The notes beneath the pieces were generated by a model that worked only from the letters and a program-made list of their open reading frames with translations, made no database searches and was not told the DNA's origin. From the NCBI RefSeq assembly GCF_001905545.1, contig NZ_LIPD01000005.1, positions 184,540 to 248,539 of the forward strand: 64,000 nt of DNA, given 5' to 3'. This document shows, piece after piece, positions 16,126 through 24,831 of the stretch. Positions within the stretch are counted from its first letter, which is position 1, and every line of letters starts with the position of its first letter. The translations under genes were made by a program, and so were the position numbers. This stretch comes from Streptomyces sp. CB02056. GTDB taxonomy: Bacteria; Actinomycetota; Actinomycetes; Streptomycetales; Streptomycetaceae.

Positions 16126-17979
16126 TCACCACCGCCAGGCCCGGCGGATCCGGCTCCCGCCCGCCAGGGCCAGCAGCGCCCCGCCCGCCGCGGCGACCCC
16201 GGCCACCGCCAGGTTCTGGCGCTGCGCCCGGCGCCGGTCGGCGACGGCCGCCCGGGACGAGGCCGCCAGGAAGGCCCGCTCGACCCCGGCCGCGGCCAGC
16301 TCGCCGGCCGCCACCCGCCGCACCAGCTCCTCCAGCCGGACGCCCCGGTAGAGCAGTTCCGGGTCCTGGTCGGCGGCGGCCCAGCCCCGCGCGGCCGCGG
16401 TGAGCCGGCACTGCTCCCCCAGCGCCTCCCGGCCCTCCGCCAACCAGTCCCGCAGCCGGGGCCAGGCCTGCGGCAGCGCCTGGTGGGACAGTTCGACGGT
16501 GTCCCGGTCGACCACCACGAGCCGGGCCCGGACCAGCCGCTCCATCACCTCGGGCACACCGGGATCGTCGAACTCGGCCCGCCGGGCCGGCTTGCGGGTG
16601 CCCTCGTCGCCGCCCGGCACCAGTTCACCGCCGGGCAGCGGCCCACCGCCCGGCGCCAGCCCGTCGCCCAGGGCCGCCGGACCGCCGGCGGCGTCCTCGC
16701 CGGCCCCGAGCAGCTCCCCGCCGAGCCGCAGGAACACCGCCCGCGCCCGCGCCTGGTCGGGCGCGTCCAGCCCGTTGTAGAGCGCCTCCGCCGTCCGGGC
16801 CAGCGCGCCCTCGAACCCTCCGGTGGCCTGGAACCCGGCCAGGGTGAGCGCGTTGCCGCTGCGCCGCCGCCAGGTCTCCAGCAGGGCCGCGGACAGCAGC
16901 GGGAGCGCGCCCGGCTGCTGCGCGGCGGTCGAGATGAGGACGGCCAGCAGGGCGCCCTCGACGGTGCAGCCGGCCCGTAACGCCGGTTCGGTGATCGCCC
17001 GGCGCAGCTCGTCCGGCGCCGGACGCCCCACCGGCAGCACCCCGTGGCGGCCGGCCTCGGCCAGCCCCGGGTGCTCGGCGAGCAGCGGGCCGCACTGGTC
17101 GGAGCGGACCACCAGCACCACCCGGCACCGGGCCGGCGCCGCCACCGGCAGCCCGTCCGACGCCCCGTCAGGATCGCCCGCGGCGGTCGCCACCAGCGCG
17201 TCCAGGAAGCGCGCCCGCTCGGCGGCGTCCCGGCAGCGGGTGCGCAGCTGCTCGGCCTGGTCGACCACCAGGACCGGGTCCCCGGCCGTCGGTCCGGACC
17301 CGCCGCGCCTCGTCTCCCCGGCCCGCTGCCCGAGCCGGGCGAGCGCGAGCGCGTACGCCTCCATGGGTCGTTCACCGGGGGTCAGCAGCGCCACCGGGAC
17401 ACCGCCGTCGGCCGGGGGCCGGCCCGCTCCGCCCCCGGCCCCGGGTCTCCCGGTGGTGGCGCCGGTGACGGCACCGGTGGCGGCGGGCGCGCCGAGCCGG
17501 GCCAGCAGACCGGCTCTGACCAGCGAGGACTTGCCCGCCCCGGACGGCCCGGAGACGATCACCAGCCGTCGTTCGGCCAGCAGGGCGACCAGCCGGTCCA
17601 GCAGCGCCTCGCGGCCGAAGAACCGCTCGGCGTCGGCCGCCTCGAACGCGGCCGCGCCCGGGTAGGGGGCCCGTCCGACGTCCTGGGCGCGCCGCCGGGC
17701 GCACTGTTCGGCGGCCAGTTCGGCGGCGAGCAGCTGCCAGCGGTGCCGCCACTCCCGCACGTCCCCGCCGCAGGCCTGCACGTAGGCGAGGGTGACGGCG
17801 AGGCTGGGCAGCCGCCGCCCTCCCGCGGCCACCGACAGGCTGGCCGCCGAGCAGTGCGCCCGCAGGGCGAGTTGACGGTACGGCGGACGTCCGGCGCGCT
17901 CCCGCAGGGCACGCAGATCGCCCGCGAAGCGCAGCAGCGGCCCGTCCCCGGGGTCCAGTGGACTTTCCCGACGCGGCAC
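16126..17979 (-). CDS. HTH-nSTAND NTPase with C-terminal membrane helix
   Basis: A 617-residue protein from GTG 17979, preceded by GGAGAAGGGGGG. Residues about 10-85 resemble an XRE-like HTH region (FAGDLRALRERAG, QLALRAHCSAASLS). Residues about 115-500 are an nSTAND1-type NTPase: FFGREALLDRLVALL, Walker A GPSGAGKSSL, Walker B DPVLVVDQAEQL. The C-terminus has a hydrophobic helix (AVAGVAAAGGALLALAG). Relatives usually continue into WD40 repeats, which are absent here. The frame is open to ATG 18063, a less likely start. On the minus strand TTGACG at 18098-18103 may be its -35. A ligand-sensing or conflict role is inferred. Confidence 0.8.
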   Translation of the reverse strand: MPRRESPLDPGDGPLLRFAGDLRALRERAGRPPYRQLALRAHCSAASLSVAAGGRRLPSLAVTLAYVQACGGDVREWRHRWQLLAAELAAEQCARRRAQDVGRAPYPGAAAFEAADAERFFGREALLDRLVALLAERRLVIVSGPSGAGKSSLVRAGLLARLGAPAATGAVTGATTGRPGAGGGAGRPPADGGVPVALLTPGERPMEAYALALARLGQRAGETRRGGSGPTAGDPVLVVDQAEQLRTRCRDAAERARFLDALVATAAGDPDGASDGLPVAAPARCRVVLVVRSDQCGPLLAEHPGLAEAGRHGVLPVGRPAPDELRRAITEPALRAGCTVEGALLAVLISTAAQQPGALPLLSAALLETWRRRSGNALTLAGFQATGGFEGALARTAEALYNGLDAPDQARARAVFLRLGGELLGAGEDAAGGPAALGDGLAPGGGPLPGGELVPGGDEGTRKPARRAEFDDPGVPEVMERLVRARLVVVDRDTVELSHQALPQAWPRLRDWLAEGREALGEQCRLTAAARGWAAADQDPELLYRGVRLEELVRRVAAGELAAAGVERAFLAASSRAAVADRRRAQRQNLAVAGVAAAGGALLALAGGSRIRRAWRW

Positions 17980-18223
17980 GACGGCCCCCCTTCTCCGTTG
18001 AAGCGGTGTCCTGAAACCTTGAGTGCCCACGCGCCACACGCGCCGCGTGCGCCTCGTGTCCATCCCCCCGTTGATTCATCATGCACAGGACCGTTGGCGT
18101 CAAACAATGGTGCGTACGGGTCGGTTGTTCCGAGTTGATGTTCAATGTCCAGCCGTACGGCGCCGAACAAAGCCGGTGGGATAGAACCGGAACCCGCAGC
18201 CCTCGCTGACTTCGGAGACATCC

Positions 18224-19135
18224 ATGAGGTTCACGCGGTACTGCCGTTCCCTCCTGTCCACACCCGCGATGGCGGTGGAGCGGTACACCAAGAGCCACCA
18301 GTCCGGGGCCGACATCGCCATGGTCGATCTGGAGGATTCGGTCCCACCCACCCGGAAGGAGGAGGCCCGCCGGCTCGCCGAGGAGTTCTTCGCCCTCCCG
18401 TCCACCAAGCTCGCGCGCAGCGCGGTGCGCATCAACACCCTGTCCGGGCCCGACGGTCTGCGCGACCTGATCGCCATCGCCCGGTACCGGGTCAAACCGG
18501 ACCTGGTCCTGATCCCGATGACGGAGTCCCCCCGGGACATCGAGATCGCCGCCGGCGCGCTCGGCGCGGACTGCCCGGAGACGGAGTTCCTGGCCGTCGT
18601 GGAGACCCCGCTGGGCATCGAGAACGCGCCCGCCGTCGCGGCCGCCGGGCACCGGCTGCGCGGGCTGGTCTTCGGCTCGGCCGACTACGCCTTCGCGGTC
18701 GGCGCCCGGCTCTCCTGGGAGGCCCTGGCCCACGCCCGCGCCCGGGTGGTCAACAGCGCCCGCGCCGCGGGGGTGGAGGCGATGGACGCGCCGTTCTTCG
18801 AGGTCACCGACCTCGACGGGCTGCGCCGGGAGGCCGGGCTCGCCCGGGACTTCGGGTTCAGCGGCAAGATCGCCGTCCATCCGCGCCAACTCGAGCTGAT
18901 CAACGCGACGTTCAGCCCCGACGAGGAGCTGCTGGAACGCGCCCGCCGGGTGGTCGCGGCGGGCCTGGAGAACGGCCGCTCGGTCACCGTGGTGGACGGC
19001 GTGATGGTCGGCATGCCGTTCTTCGAGGCCTCGCAGCGCCTGATCGAGCAGTTCGACCCGCCCCGGCCCGGCGGGCCGCACGACCCGCAGCACCACGCGC
19101 CCACCGACACCCCGAACCACACGACGGAGAAGTGA
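18224..19135 (+). CDS. HpcH/HpaI (CitE-like) CoA-ester lyase/aldolase
   Basis: A 303-residue TIM-barrel enzyme of the citrate lyase beta/malyl-CoA lyase family. SLLSTPA at the start, DIAMVDLEDSVPP, VRINTLSG, FLAVVETPLGIENA and VFGSADYAF supply the CoA-contacting and Mg-binding residues. FSGKIAVHPRQLELIN is a strong family marker. The usual reaction is aldol cleavage or formation of hydroxyacyl-CoA thioesters. ATG 18224 is preceded by GGAGA. It is the first gene of a tight three-gene unit with an alpha-oxoamine synthase (2-base gap) and a MaoC hydratase. That grouping suggests building or unmasking an acyl-CoA that the synthase condenses with an amino acid. Confidence 0.85.
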   Translation: MRFTRYCRSLLSTPAMAVERYTKSHQSGADIAMVDLEDSVPPTRKEEARRLAEEFFALPSTKLARSAVRINTLSGPDGLRDLIAIARYRVKPDLVLIPMTESPRDIEIAAGALGADCPETEFLAVVETPLGIENAPAVAAAGHRLRGLVFGSADYAFAVGARLSWEALAHARARVVNSARAAGVEAMDAPFFEVTDLDGLRREAGLARDFGFSGKIAVHPRQLELINATFSPDEELLERARRVVAAGLENGRSVTVVDGVMVGMPFFEASQRLIEQFDPPRPGGPHDPQHHAPTDTPNHTTEK

Positions 19136-19137
19136 CG

Positions 19138-20373
19138 ATGACCGAAGAATCCATCCTCGGCCCGCGCCGGTACCGCAACGCCGAGGCCATGCTGGCGAGC
19201 GCCGACCCGGTCTGGCAGGCGGCCGCCGCCAACGGCCTGATCGGCGTCACGGTGGACTCGGAGTCCAACAACCGGCTGACGGTCCGCGAGACCGGCCACG
19301 AGTTCGCCAACATGGTCTCCTGCTCGTACCTCGGCCTGAACAACCACCCCGCGGTCCTGGCCGGCGCGGTGGACGCGCTGACCGAGGCCCGCGGCACCTC
19401 ACTGGTCCTCTCCACCACCAGGATCCGGCACAACCTGCTGGTGCGGATGGAGGAGGAGCTCGGCGAGCTGTTCGGCGCGAACATCCTGCCGGGGGCGTCC
19501 TGTACCACGCTCACCGCCGGCATCCTGCCGCTGATCGCCTCCGGCCACCTGGACGGCACCTGCCAGGGCGGCGGCGGCCCCCGGGTGATGGTCTTCGACC
19601 GCTTCTGCCACTTCTGCATGGCGTACATGAAGCCGATCTGCGCGGACGAGTCGCTGGTGCTGACCTGCCCGCACAACGACCTGAACTACCTGGAGGACAT
19701 CTGCCGCAAGTACCCGCGGGTCGCCTACGTCGCCGACGGCGCCTACTCGATGGGCGGCACCGCGGCCCTCGACGGGCTGCTCGAACTCCAGGACCGCTAC
19801 GGGCTGTTCCTCTACATCGACGACTCCCACTCGCTGTCCATCGCGGGCGAGCGCGGCGAGGGCTACGTCCGCTCCCGGCTGGAGATGAACCCGCTGACGG
19901 TGATCACCGCCAGCCTCGGCAAGGCCTTCGGCACCAGCGGCGGCGTCGCGATGCTCGGCAACCGGGAGCAGTTCGAGTTCCTGCACCGGCACGCCGGCCC
20001 GATCGGCTGGTCGCAGAACATCCCGCTGCCGATGGTCGGCGCCTCGCTGGCCAGCGCCGCCATCCACCGCTCCCCCGAACTGGCCGAGCTCCAGGGCGCG
20101 CTGGCCCGCAACATCGAGCTCTTCGACGAGCTGCTGCCGACCACCTTCGCGGGCAACGGCCTGCCGGTGCGCCGGGTCGACGTCGGGGAGGCCGAGCGGG
20201 CGGTCAAACTGTCCGCCCAGCTCTTCGAGCGCGGCTTCTACAGCTCCGCGGTGTTCTTCCCGATCGTGCCCAAGGGCGAGGCCGGACTGCGGCTGATGCT
20301 GCGCGCCGACATGGACGAGCGGCTGATCCGCGAGTTCGCCGGCCACGTCAAGGAACTCACCGCCGACCTCTAG
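19138..20373 (+). CDS. Alpha-oxoamine synthase-like PLP enzyme (BioF/KBL/CqsA group)
   Basis: A 411-residue fold-type I PLP enzyme. VSCSYLGLNNHP is the N-terminal family motif, IDDSHSLSIAGERGEG stands in for DEAHSxGxxGxxG, and ITASLGKAFGTSGG carries the PLP lysine. AONS enzymes condense an acyl-CoA with an amino acid and release CO2 to give an alpha-aminoketone. Some, such as CqsA, make signalling molecules. The DSHS variant and two acyl-CoA enzymes beside it point to a dedicated, non-housekeeping acyl donor rather than biotin, heme or threonine metabolism. No other biotin or heme gene is nearby. Confidence 0.83.
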   Translation: MTEESILGPRRYRNAEAMLASADPVWQAAAANGLIGVTVDSESNNRLTVRETGHEFANMVSCSYLGLNNHPAVLAGAVDALTEARGTSLVLSTTRIRHNLLVRMEEELGELFGANILPGASCTTLTAGILPLIASGHLDGTCQGGGGPRVMVFDRFCHFCMAYMKPICADESLVLTCPHNDLNYLEDICRKYPRVAYVADGAYSMGGTAALDGLLELQDRYGLFLYIDDSHSLSIAGERGEGYVRSRLEMNPLTVITASLGKAFGTSGGVAMLGNREQFEFLHRHAGPIGWSQNIPLPMVGASLASAAIHRSPELAELQGALARNIELFDELLPTTFAGNGLPVRRVDVGEAERAVKLSAQLFERGFYSSAVFFPIVPKGEAGLRLMLRADMDERLIREFAGHVKELTADL

Positions 20374-20391
20374 GACCCGGGAGCAACCGCC

Positions 20392-20922
20392 ATGGAAGGA
20401 ACCGAACCCGCCGGCTACCGGCGGATCGGCGAGCGCCGCTACCGCGAGGTGGTCGGGCGCTACTACGAGGAGTTCGAGGTCGGCGAGGTGGTCGAGCACC
20501 GCCCCGGACGGACCGTCACCGAGCTCGACAACGTGCTGATGAGCATGCTGAGCATGAACGACGCCCCGCTGCACATCGACGCCGCCTACAGCGCCCACAC
20601 CCCCTGGGGGAAGCCGATCGTCTCCAGCCTGGTGACGCTCAGCATCGTCGGCGGGATGACCGCCCGCTCGACGAGCGGGCGCACCATCGCCAACCTGGGC
20701 TGGGAGAACATCCGGATGACCCACCCGGTGTTCACCGGCGACACCCTCTACGCGGAGACCGAGACCCTCGCCAAGCGGCTCTCCAAGAGCCGCGACGGGC
20801 AGGGCATCGTGAGCTGCCGCACCACCGGGACGAAGTCCACCGGCGAGCCCGTGGTGGTGTTCGACCGCAGCTTCCTCGTCCCGCTGCGCGGCCACGGCCT
20901 GGACGAGGTCGCCGGGTACTGA
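20392..20922 (+). CDS. MaoC-like hydratase/dehydratase
   Basis: A 176-residue hotdog-fold protein. YYEEFEVGEVVEHRPGRTVTE opens the MaoC domain (quoted as YYEEFEVGEV), and NDAPLHIDAAYSAHTPWG carries the family Asp/His hydratase dyad. VVSCR and LVPL close the sheet. It likely hydrates an enoyl-CoA or dehydrates a hydroxyacyl-CoA in R configuration; mesaconyl-CoA-type hydratases share this layout. Combined with the CitE-like lyase it resembles the mesaconyl/methylmalyl step of the ethylmalonyl-CoA pathway, repurposed here beside an oxoamine synthase. The operon ends 21 bases later in a long hairpin. Confidence 0.83.
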   Translation: MEGTEPAGYRRIGERRYREVVGRYYEEFEVGEVVEHRPGRTVTELDNVLMSMLSMNDAPLHIDAAYSAHTPWGKPIVSSLVTLSIVGGMTARSTSGRTIANLGWENIRMTHPVFTGDTLYAETETLAKRLSKSRDGQGIVSCRTTGTKSTGEPVVVFDRSFLVPLRGHGLDEVAGY

Positions 20923-20943
20923 CGCCGTGCCCCGTCGTGGCGC

Positions 20944-20983
20944 GGCACCGGGCCCGGCGGCTGAAGCCGTCGGGCCCGGTGCC
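20944..20983. terminator. Bidirectional terminator hairpin
   Basis: An 18-bp stem (20944-20961 with 20966-20983, one G-T pair) with a TGAA tetraloop. It lies between the convergent MaoC (+) and MMPL (-) genes and should terminate both. Confidence 0.9.
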
Positions 20984-21030
20984 TCCGGACGTCCGGTCCG
21001 GATCGGGTGCGGAGCTACCGGCGGGCGCCC

Positions 21031-23271
21031 TCAGCGGCCCGGCGTCAGCCGGTAGGGGTCCGGGGCGGAGCCCATGTCCGGCTCCGGCTCGTACGCCCCG
21101 TCCTGCGGGTGGCGGCGGGCCGCGGCGCGCCCCGGGCGGACCGGCCACCAGATGCCGCGGCCGAACAGCGCGGCCAGCGCGGGCACCAGCACCACCGACA
21201 GCAGGAAGGCGGACAGCAGGATGCCGAGCGCCAGCGCGAAGCCGACCTGACGGCTCGCCGGGGTGGCGGCGAGGGTGGCGAAGGAGCCCGCCAGCACCAG
21301 GCCCGCCGTCGCGATGGCCGGGGCGGTGTGCCGCACCGCCCGGGCCACGGCCGCGCGGGCCGGCCCCGGCTGCTCCATCTCCTCCCGGATCCGGTCGCTG
21401 ATCAGGATGTTGTAGTCGGTGCCGAGCGCGACGACGAACAGGAAGAGCACCAGCGGGAGCGTGAAGTTGACGCCCGGCTTGTCCAGGCCGTGCTGGAAGA
21501 GCAGCGCCGAGGCGCCGAGCGTGGCCGCGAAGCAGAGGCCGACGGAGACCATCAGGACCACCGGCGCCAGCAGGCTGCGCAGCAGCATCAGCAGGATCAG
21601 CGCGATCAGCGCGGCCGCGACCGGGAAGACGAGCCGCAGGTCGTGGTCGACGGCCTTCGAGATGTCGGCGAAGACCGCCGGGGTGCCTCCGACGTGGGCC
21701 GTCGTCCCGGCGGGCGTGTGCGCGGCGACGGCGGCCCGCAGCGGCCCCGAGACCACGTCACGGGCCTGCTGGGACTGCGGGTCCGCGGTCAGGTAGAGGT
21801 CGATCCGGGCGGCCCGCCGGTCGTCGGCGAGGGCGGTCCCCGCCACCTGTCCCACGCCCGCGACCTGGCCGAGCGCGCGGGACAGGCCGTCGAACCGGTC
21901 CGCGCTGAGCGTGCCGCCGTCCTTGGCGGTGAGGTAGACGGTGGTCGGGTCCGACACACCGGCCGGCAGCGCGCGGGAGATCTCCGCCGCGGTGGCGGCG
22001 GCGGCGGTGCGCGGGCCTTCGGCGCCCTGGCCGTAGTCCATCCTGATCCCGACCGTCCCGAGGGCCAGCGCGCCCAGTGCGGCGACGGAGGCCACCGCCA
22101 GGGCCAGCGGCCGGCGCGCCACCAGGCCGCCCAGCCGGGCCGACACGCCCTCGCGCGGCCGGCTCTGGAGCGCACGCGAGGGCCAGAACATCCCGCGTCC
22201 GCAGGCCGCCAGCAGGGCGGGCATCAGCGTCAGGCTGCCCAGCAGCATGACCAGGACCGAGACGGCGATGGCCGGGCCGAGCACCCGGAACTGCCCGAAG
22301 CTCGCCACCCCGAGCGTGGCGAAGGCGGCCACGATGGTCAGCGCCGCCGAGGTGATCGCCGTGCCCACCCGCCCCGAGACCTCCGCGGCCACGACCCGGA
22401 CGGGCGTTTCGGGTCGCGCCCGCAGCTGCTCGCGGAAGCGGAACAGCAGGAACAGCAGGTAGTCGATCCCGATGCCGATCAGGACCACCTGGATCAGCGA
22501 CGGGGTGCTCGGGTCGATCCTGATCCCGGTGAGCATCGCGGCGCCGACCACCGCGCCCAGTGCCACGCCACCGATCAGGGCGACCGCGAGCAGCGGCAGC
22601 AGGGCCGCCAGCACGCTGCGGAACACCAGCACGTTGAGCAGTACGATCAGCCCCATGGTGAGGGCTCCCATGACCTTCGCCATGGTCTTCCCGTCGTCCT
22701 TGGTGTCCACCGTGCCGGCCAGGCCGCCGGTGAAACCGGTGCGCAGCCCAGCGTCGTCGAACTGGGCCCGCGCCGAGTCCCGGAAGGCCCGGAAGAGGTC
22801 CTGCATCCCCGGCTCCTCGGGGTTGCCGACCAACCCGACGGAGAGCAGCTCGAAGCTCTTGTCCGGTGCCACCATCGCCGGGGAGACCGCGGGGGTCTGC
22901 GAGTGGTCCCGCGCCAGGAAGGACGGCCCGTCCTCCTCCTTGGGCTTCGGCATGGTGACCCGCTGCCGGCCCAGCTTCTCGGCCAGGGTGCCGATCCGCT
23001 GGTGGTCCGCGGCGCTGAGCGGGCCGCCGTCCGAGCGGGCGACCAGCACGGTCACCGTGTCGGCGTCGGGCTTCACGCCGAACCTGTCCTCGGCGATCTT
23101 CAGCGCGGCGGCCGAGTCGTAGCTCGCGGGCAGGAAGTCGCCGACCCGGGTCTGCGTGACGCGGAAGATCAGCGCCCCGCTCAGGGCGGTCAGCGCGACA
23201 CCCAGCACCGTCCAGAGGGCGATGACCTTCCATGGGTTTCTCGTCGAGAATCCGGTCAGGGCGCGGATCAA
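21031..23271 (-). CDS. MMPL/RND-family membrane transporter
   Basis: A 746-residue inner-membrane transporter with two repeats of a six-helix MMPL unit, each with a large extracytoplasmic loop. Signature segments are GIGIDYLLFLLFRFRE in the first half and GTDYNILISDRIREE in the second, the proton-relay Asp-Tyr pairs of the family. Actinobacterial MMPL proteins export lipids, siderophores or antibiotics. The start is TTG 23271, chosen because AGGAG (23278-23282) sits six bases upstream and the coded MIRALTGFSTRNPWKV is the normal family N-terminus. It may export the product of the adjacent lyase/AONS/MaoC cassette, but they are convergent, so this is only contextual. Confidence 0.9.
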   Translation of the reverse strand: MIRALTGFSTRNPWKVIALWTVLGVALTALSGALIFRVTQTRVGDFLPASYDSAAALKIAEDRFGVKPDADTVTVLVARSDGGPLSAADHQRIGTLAEKLGRQRVTMPKPKEEDGPSFLARDHSQTPAVSPAMVAPDKSFELLSVGLVGNPEEPGMQDLFRAFRDSARAQFDDAGLRTGFTGGLAGTVDTKDDGKTMAKVMGALTMGLIVLLNVLVFRSVLAALLPLLAVALIGGVALGAVVGAAMLTGIRIDPSTPSLIQVVLIGIGIDYLLFLLFRFREQLRARPETPVRVVAAEVSGRVGTAITSAALTIVAAFATLGVASFGQFRVLGPAIAVSVLVMLLGSLTLMPALLAACGRGMFWPSRALQSRPREGVSARLGGLVARRPLALAVASVAALGALALGTVGIRMDYGQGAEGPRTAAAATAAEISRALPAGVSDPTTVYLTAKDGGTLSADRFDGLSRALGQVAGVGQVAGTALADDRRAARIDLYLTADPQSQQARDVVSGPLRAAVAAHTPAGTTAHVGGTPAVFADISKAVDHDLRLVFPVAAALIALILLMLLRSLLAPVVLMVSVGLCFAATLGASALLFQHGLDKPGVNFTLPLVLFLFVVALGTDYNILISDRIREEMEQPGPARAAVARAVRHTAPAIATAGLVLAGSFATLAATPASRQVGFALALGILLSAFLLSVVLVPALAALFGRGIWWPVRPGRAAARRHPQDGAYEPEPDMGSAPDPYRLTPGR

Positions 23272-23550
23272 AGTGTTCTCCTGCGTGTCGACTTGCGGGT
23301 GGACTCGGCACCGGGTTCCCGGCCGGTCTCCAGACGATCACGCGGCACCCCCCGGATTCGTCCGGGCACAGGATGAACGGAGGCGGGGCCCCAGGGTCCG
23401 GCAGCCGTCCGGGACCAGGACCGTGGTCCCGGTCCCGGACCCGCCTCAGGGGCCCCGTCGCGGCCGGTCGGCCGGTGCCAGAATGGGTCGATCACCACAG
23501 CCCGGCCGCGCCGCACCGGTCCGGCGGGCCACGAGCAGGGAGACGCACAG

Positions 23551-24822
23551 ATGCGCCGGCGCCGACACCCCGAGCAGCCGATCTCCGGCGGGCCGCCGGC
23601 CTCCGACAGGCTGCCGGGCGCCGACAGGCCGAAGGGCGGCGACGCGGTGCCGTGGACGCGTGACGACGCGCTGGTCGCCGTCGCCGCGGCCGCCCTGGAC
23701 CTGGTCGGTTACTCGCTCGGCAGCGTGAGTGGCGACGGTGGGCCCGGAGGCGGCGGTGCCACGGCGCTCGGCGTCGTCCTCATCGTGCTGCCGGCCCTGC
23801 CGCTGCTCTTCCGGCGCAGCCACCCGGTGTCGGCGCTGGCGGCCGTACTGGCCCTGGGCGCGGCGGAGAACCTCTCCGCACCGCCGTCGACCCACTTCGG
23901 CTTCGCCCTCTCGGTGGCCCTGTACTCGGTGGCCAGGGTCCGCACCGCCGCGGTGACGGCGCTGATGTCCGGCGCGACGGCGGTGGTGACGCTGCTGAAC
24001 CAGAGCCACGGGCGGCTCCCCACGGGGGCGAACGTCCTCTCCGCCGTTCTCGCGGTCGCGGTCGTGGTCGGCACGGCCGTCGTGGTCAACCGCTGGCAGC
24101 AGCAGGTGGCGGCCCATCGCAGGCTGCTCGCCGACCGTGCGGTGGCCGAGGAACGACGCCGCATCGCACGGGAGTTGCACGACATCGTGGCCCACCACAT
24201 CACCACCATGCAGCTGATGGCCGGCGGCGCCCGGGCCAACCTCGGGGGCGACACCGAGGTGGTCCGCGACGCCCTGGTGACCCTCGAGTCCTCCGGGCGG
24301 ATGGCCCTGCGCGAGATGCGCCAGCTCCTCGACGTCCTGCGGGCCGACGAGGATCCGGAGACCGTGCCGAGCCCGCCCCAGCCCGGCGCCGACGACCTCG
24401 ACCGCATCGTCGACGAGTCCCGGCTGGCCGGCCTGCCGACCGAGTTCGAGGTCAGCGGCCGCCCGCGACCGCTGCCTCCGACGGTGGGCCTGACCGTCTT
24501 CCGGATCGTCCAGGAGTCCCTCACCAACACCCGCAAGCACGCCGGCCCGGCCAGTGCCCACGTCCGGCTGACGTACCGTCCTGACCGGGTCACCGTCGAG
24601 GTGCGCGACGACGGCGCGGGCACCGGGACGGGCCCGGCCGGGGCCGCGGGCGGGGCCACCGCCGGGGCGGCGGCCCGGTCCGGGCACGGCCTGATCGGCA
24701 TGCGCGAACGCGTCACGCTGCACGGCGGCACGCTGGAGACCGGCGGGCTCGCCACCGGCGGCTACCGGGTGGCCGCCAGCCTGCCGCTGGCCCCGGGCGA
24801 GGCGGAGGAGGCGCTCCGCTGA
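23551..24822 (+). CDS. NarL-type sensor histidine kinase without adjacent regulator
   Basis: A 423-residue kinase. Residues about 40-185 form four to six hydrophobic helices. The dimerisation box is ERRRIARELHDIVAHH with phospho-acceptor H210. The ATP-binding end has VFRIVQESLTNTRKHA (N-box) and VRDDGAGTG with GHGLIGMRERV (G-boxes). This is the HisKA_3 class that pairs with LuxR-type regulators such as NarL, usually encoded next door. None is present: the next gene is convergent nine bases away, and upstream is the divergent MMPL gene. It may therefore be an orphan kinase or control MMPL through a distant regulator. Confidence 0.87.
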   Translation: MRRRRHPEQPISGGPPASDRLPGADRPKGGDAVPWTRDDALVAVAAAALDLVGYSLGSVSGDGGPGGGGATALGVVLIVLPALPLLFRRSHPVSALAAVLALGAAENLSAPPSTHFGFALSVALYSVARVRTAAVTALMSGATAVVTLLNQSHGRLPTGANVLSAVLAVAVVVGTAVVVNRWQQQVAAHRRLLADRAVAEERRRIARELHDIVAHHITTMQLMAGGARANLGGDTEVVRDALVTLESSGRMALREMRQLLDVLRADEDPETVPSPPQPGADDLDRIVDESRLAGLPTEFEVSGRPRPLPPTVGLTVFRIVQESLTNTRKHAGPASAHVRLTYRPDRVTVEVRDDGAGTGTGPAGAAGGATAGAAARSGHGLIGMRERVTLHGGTLETGGLATGGYRVAASLPLAPGEAEEALR

Positions 24823-24831
24823 TCCCGGCCC

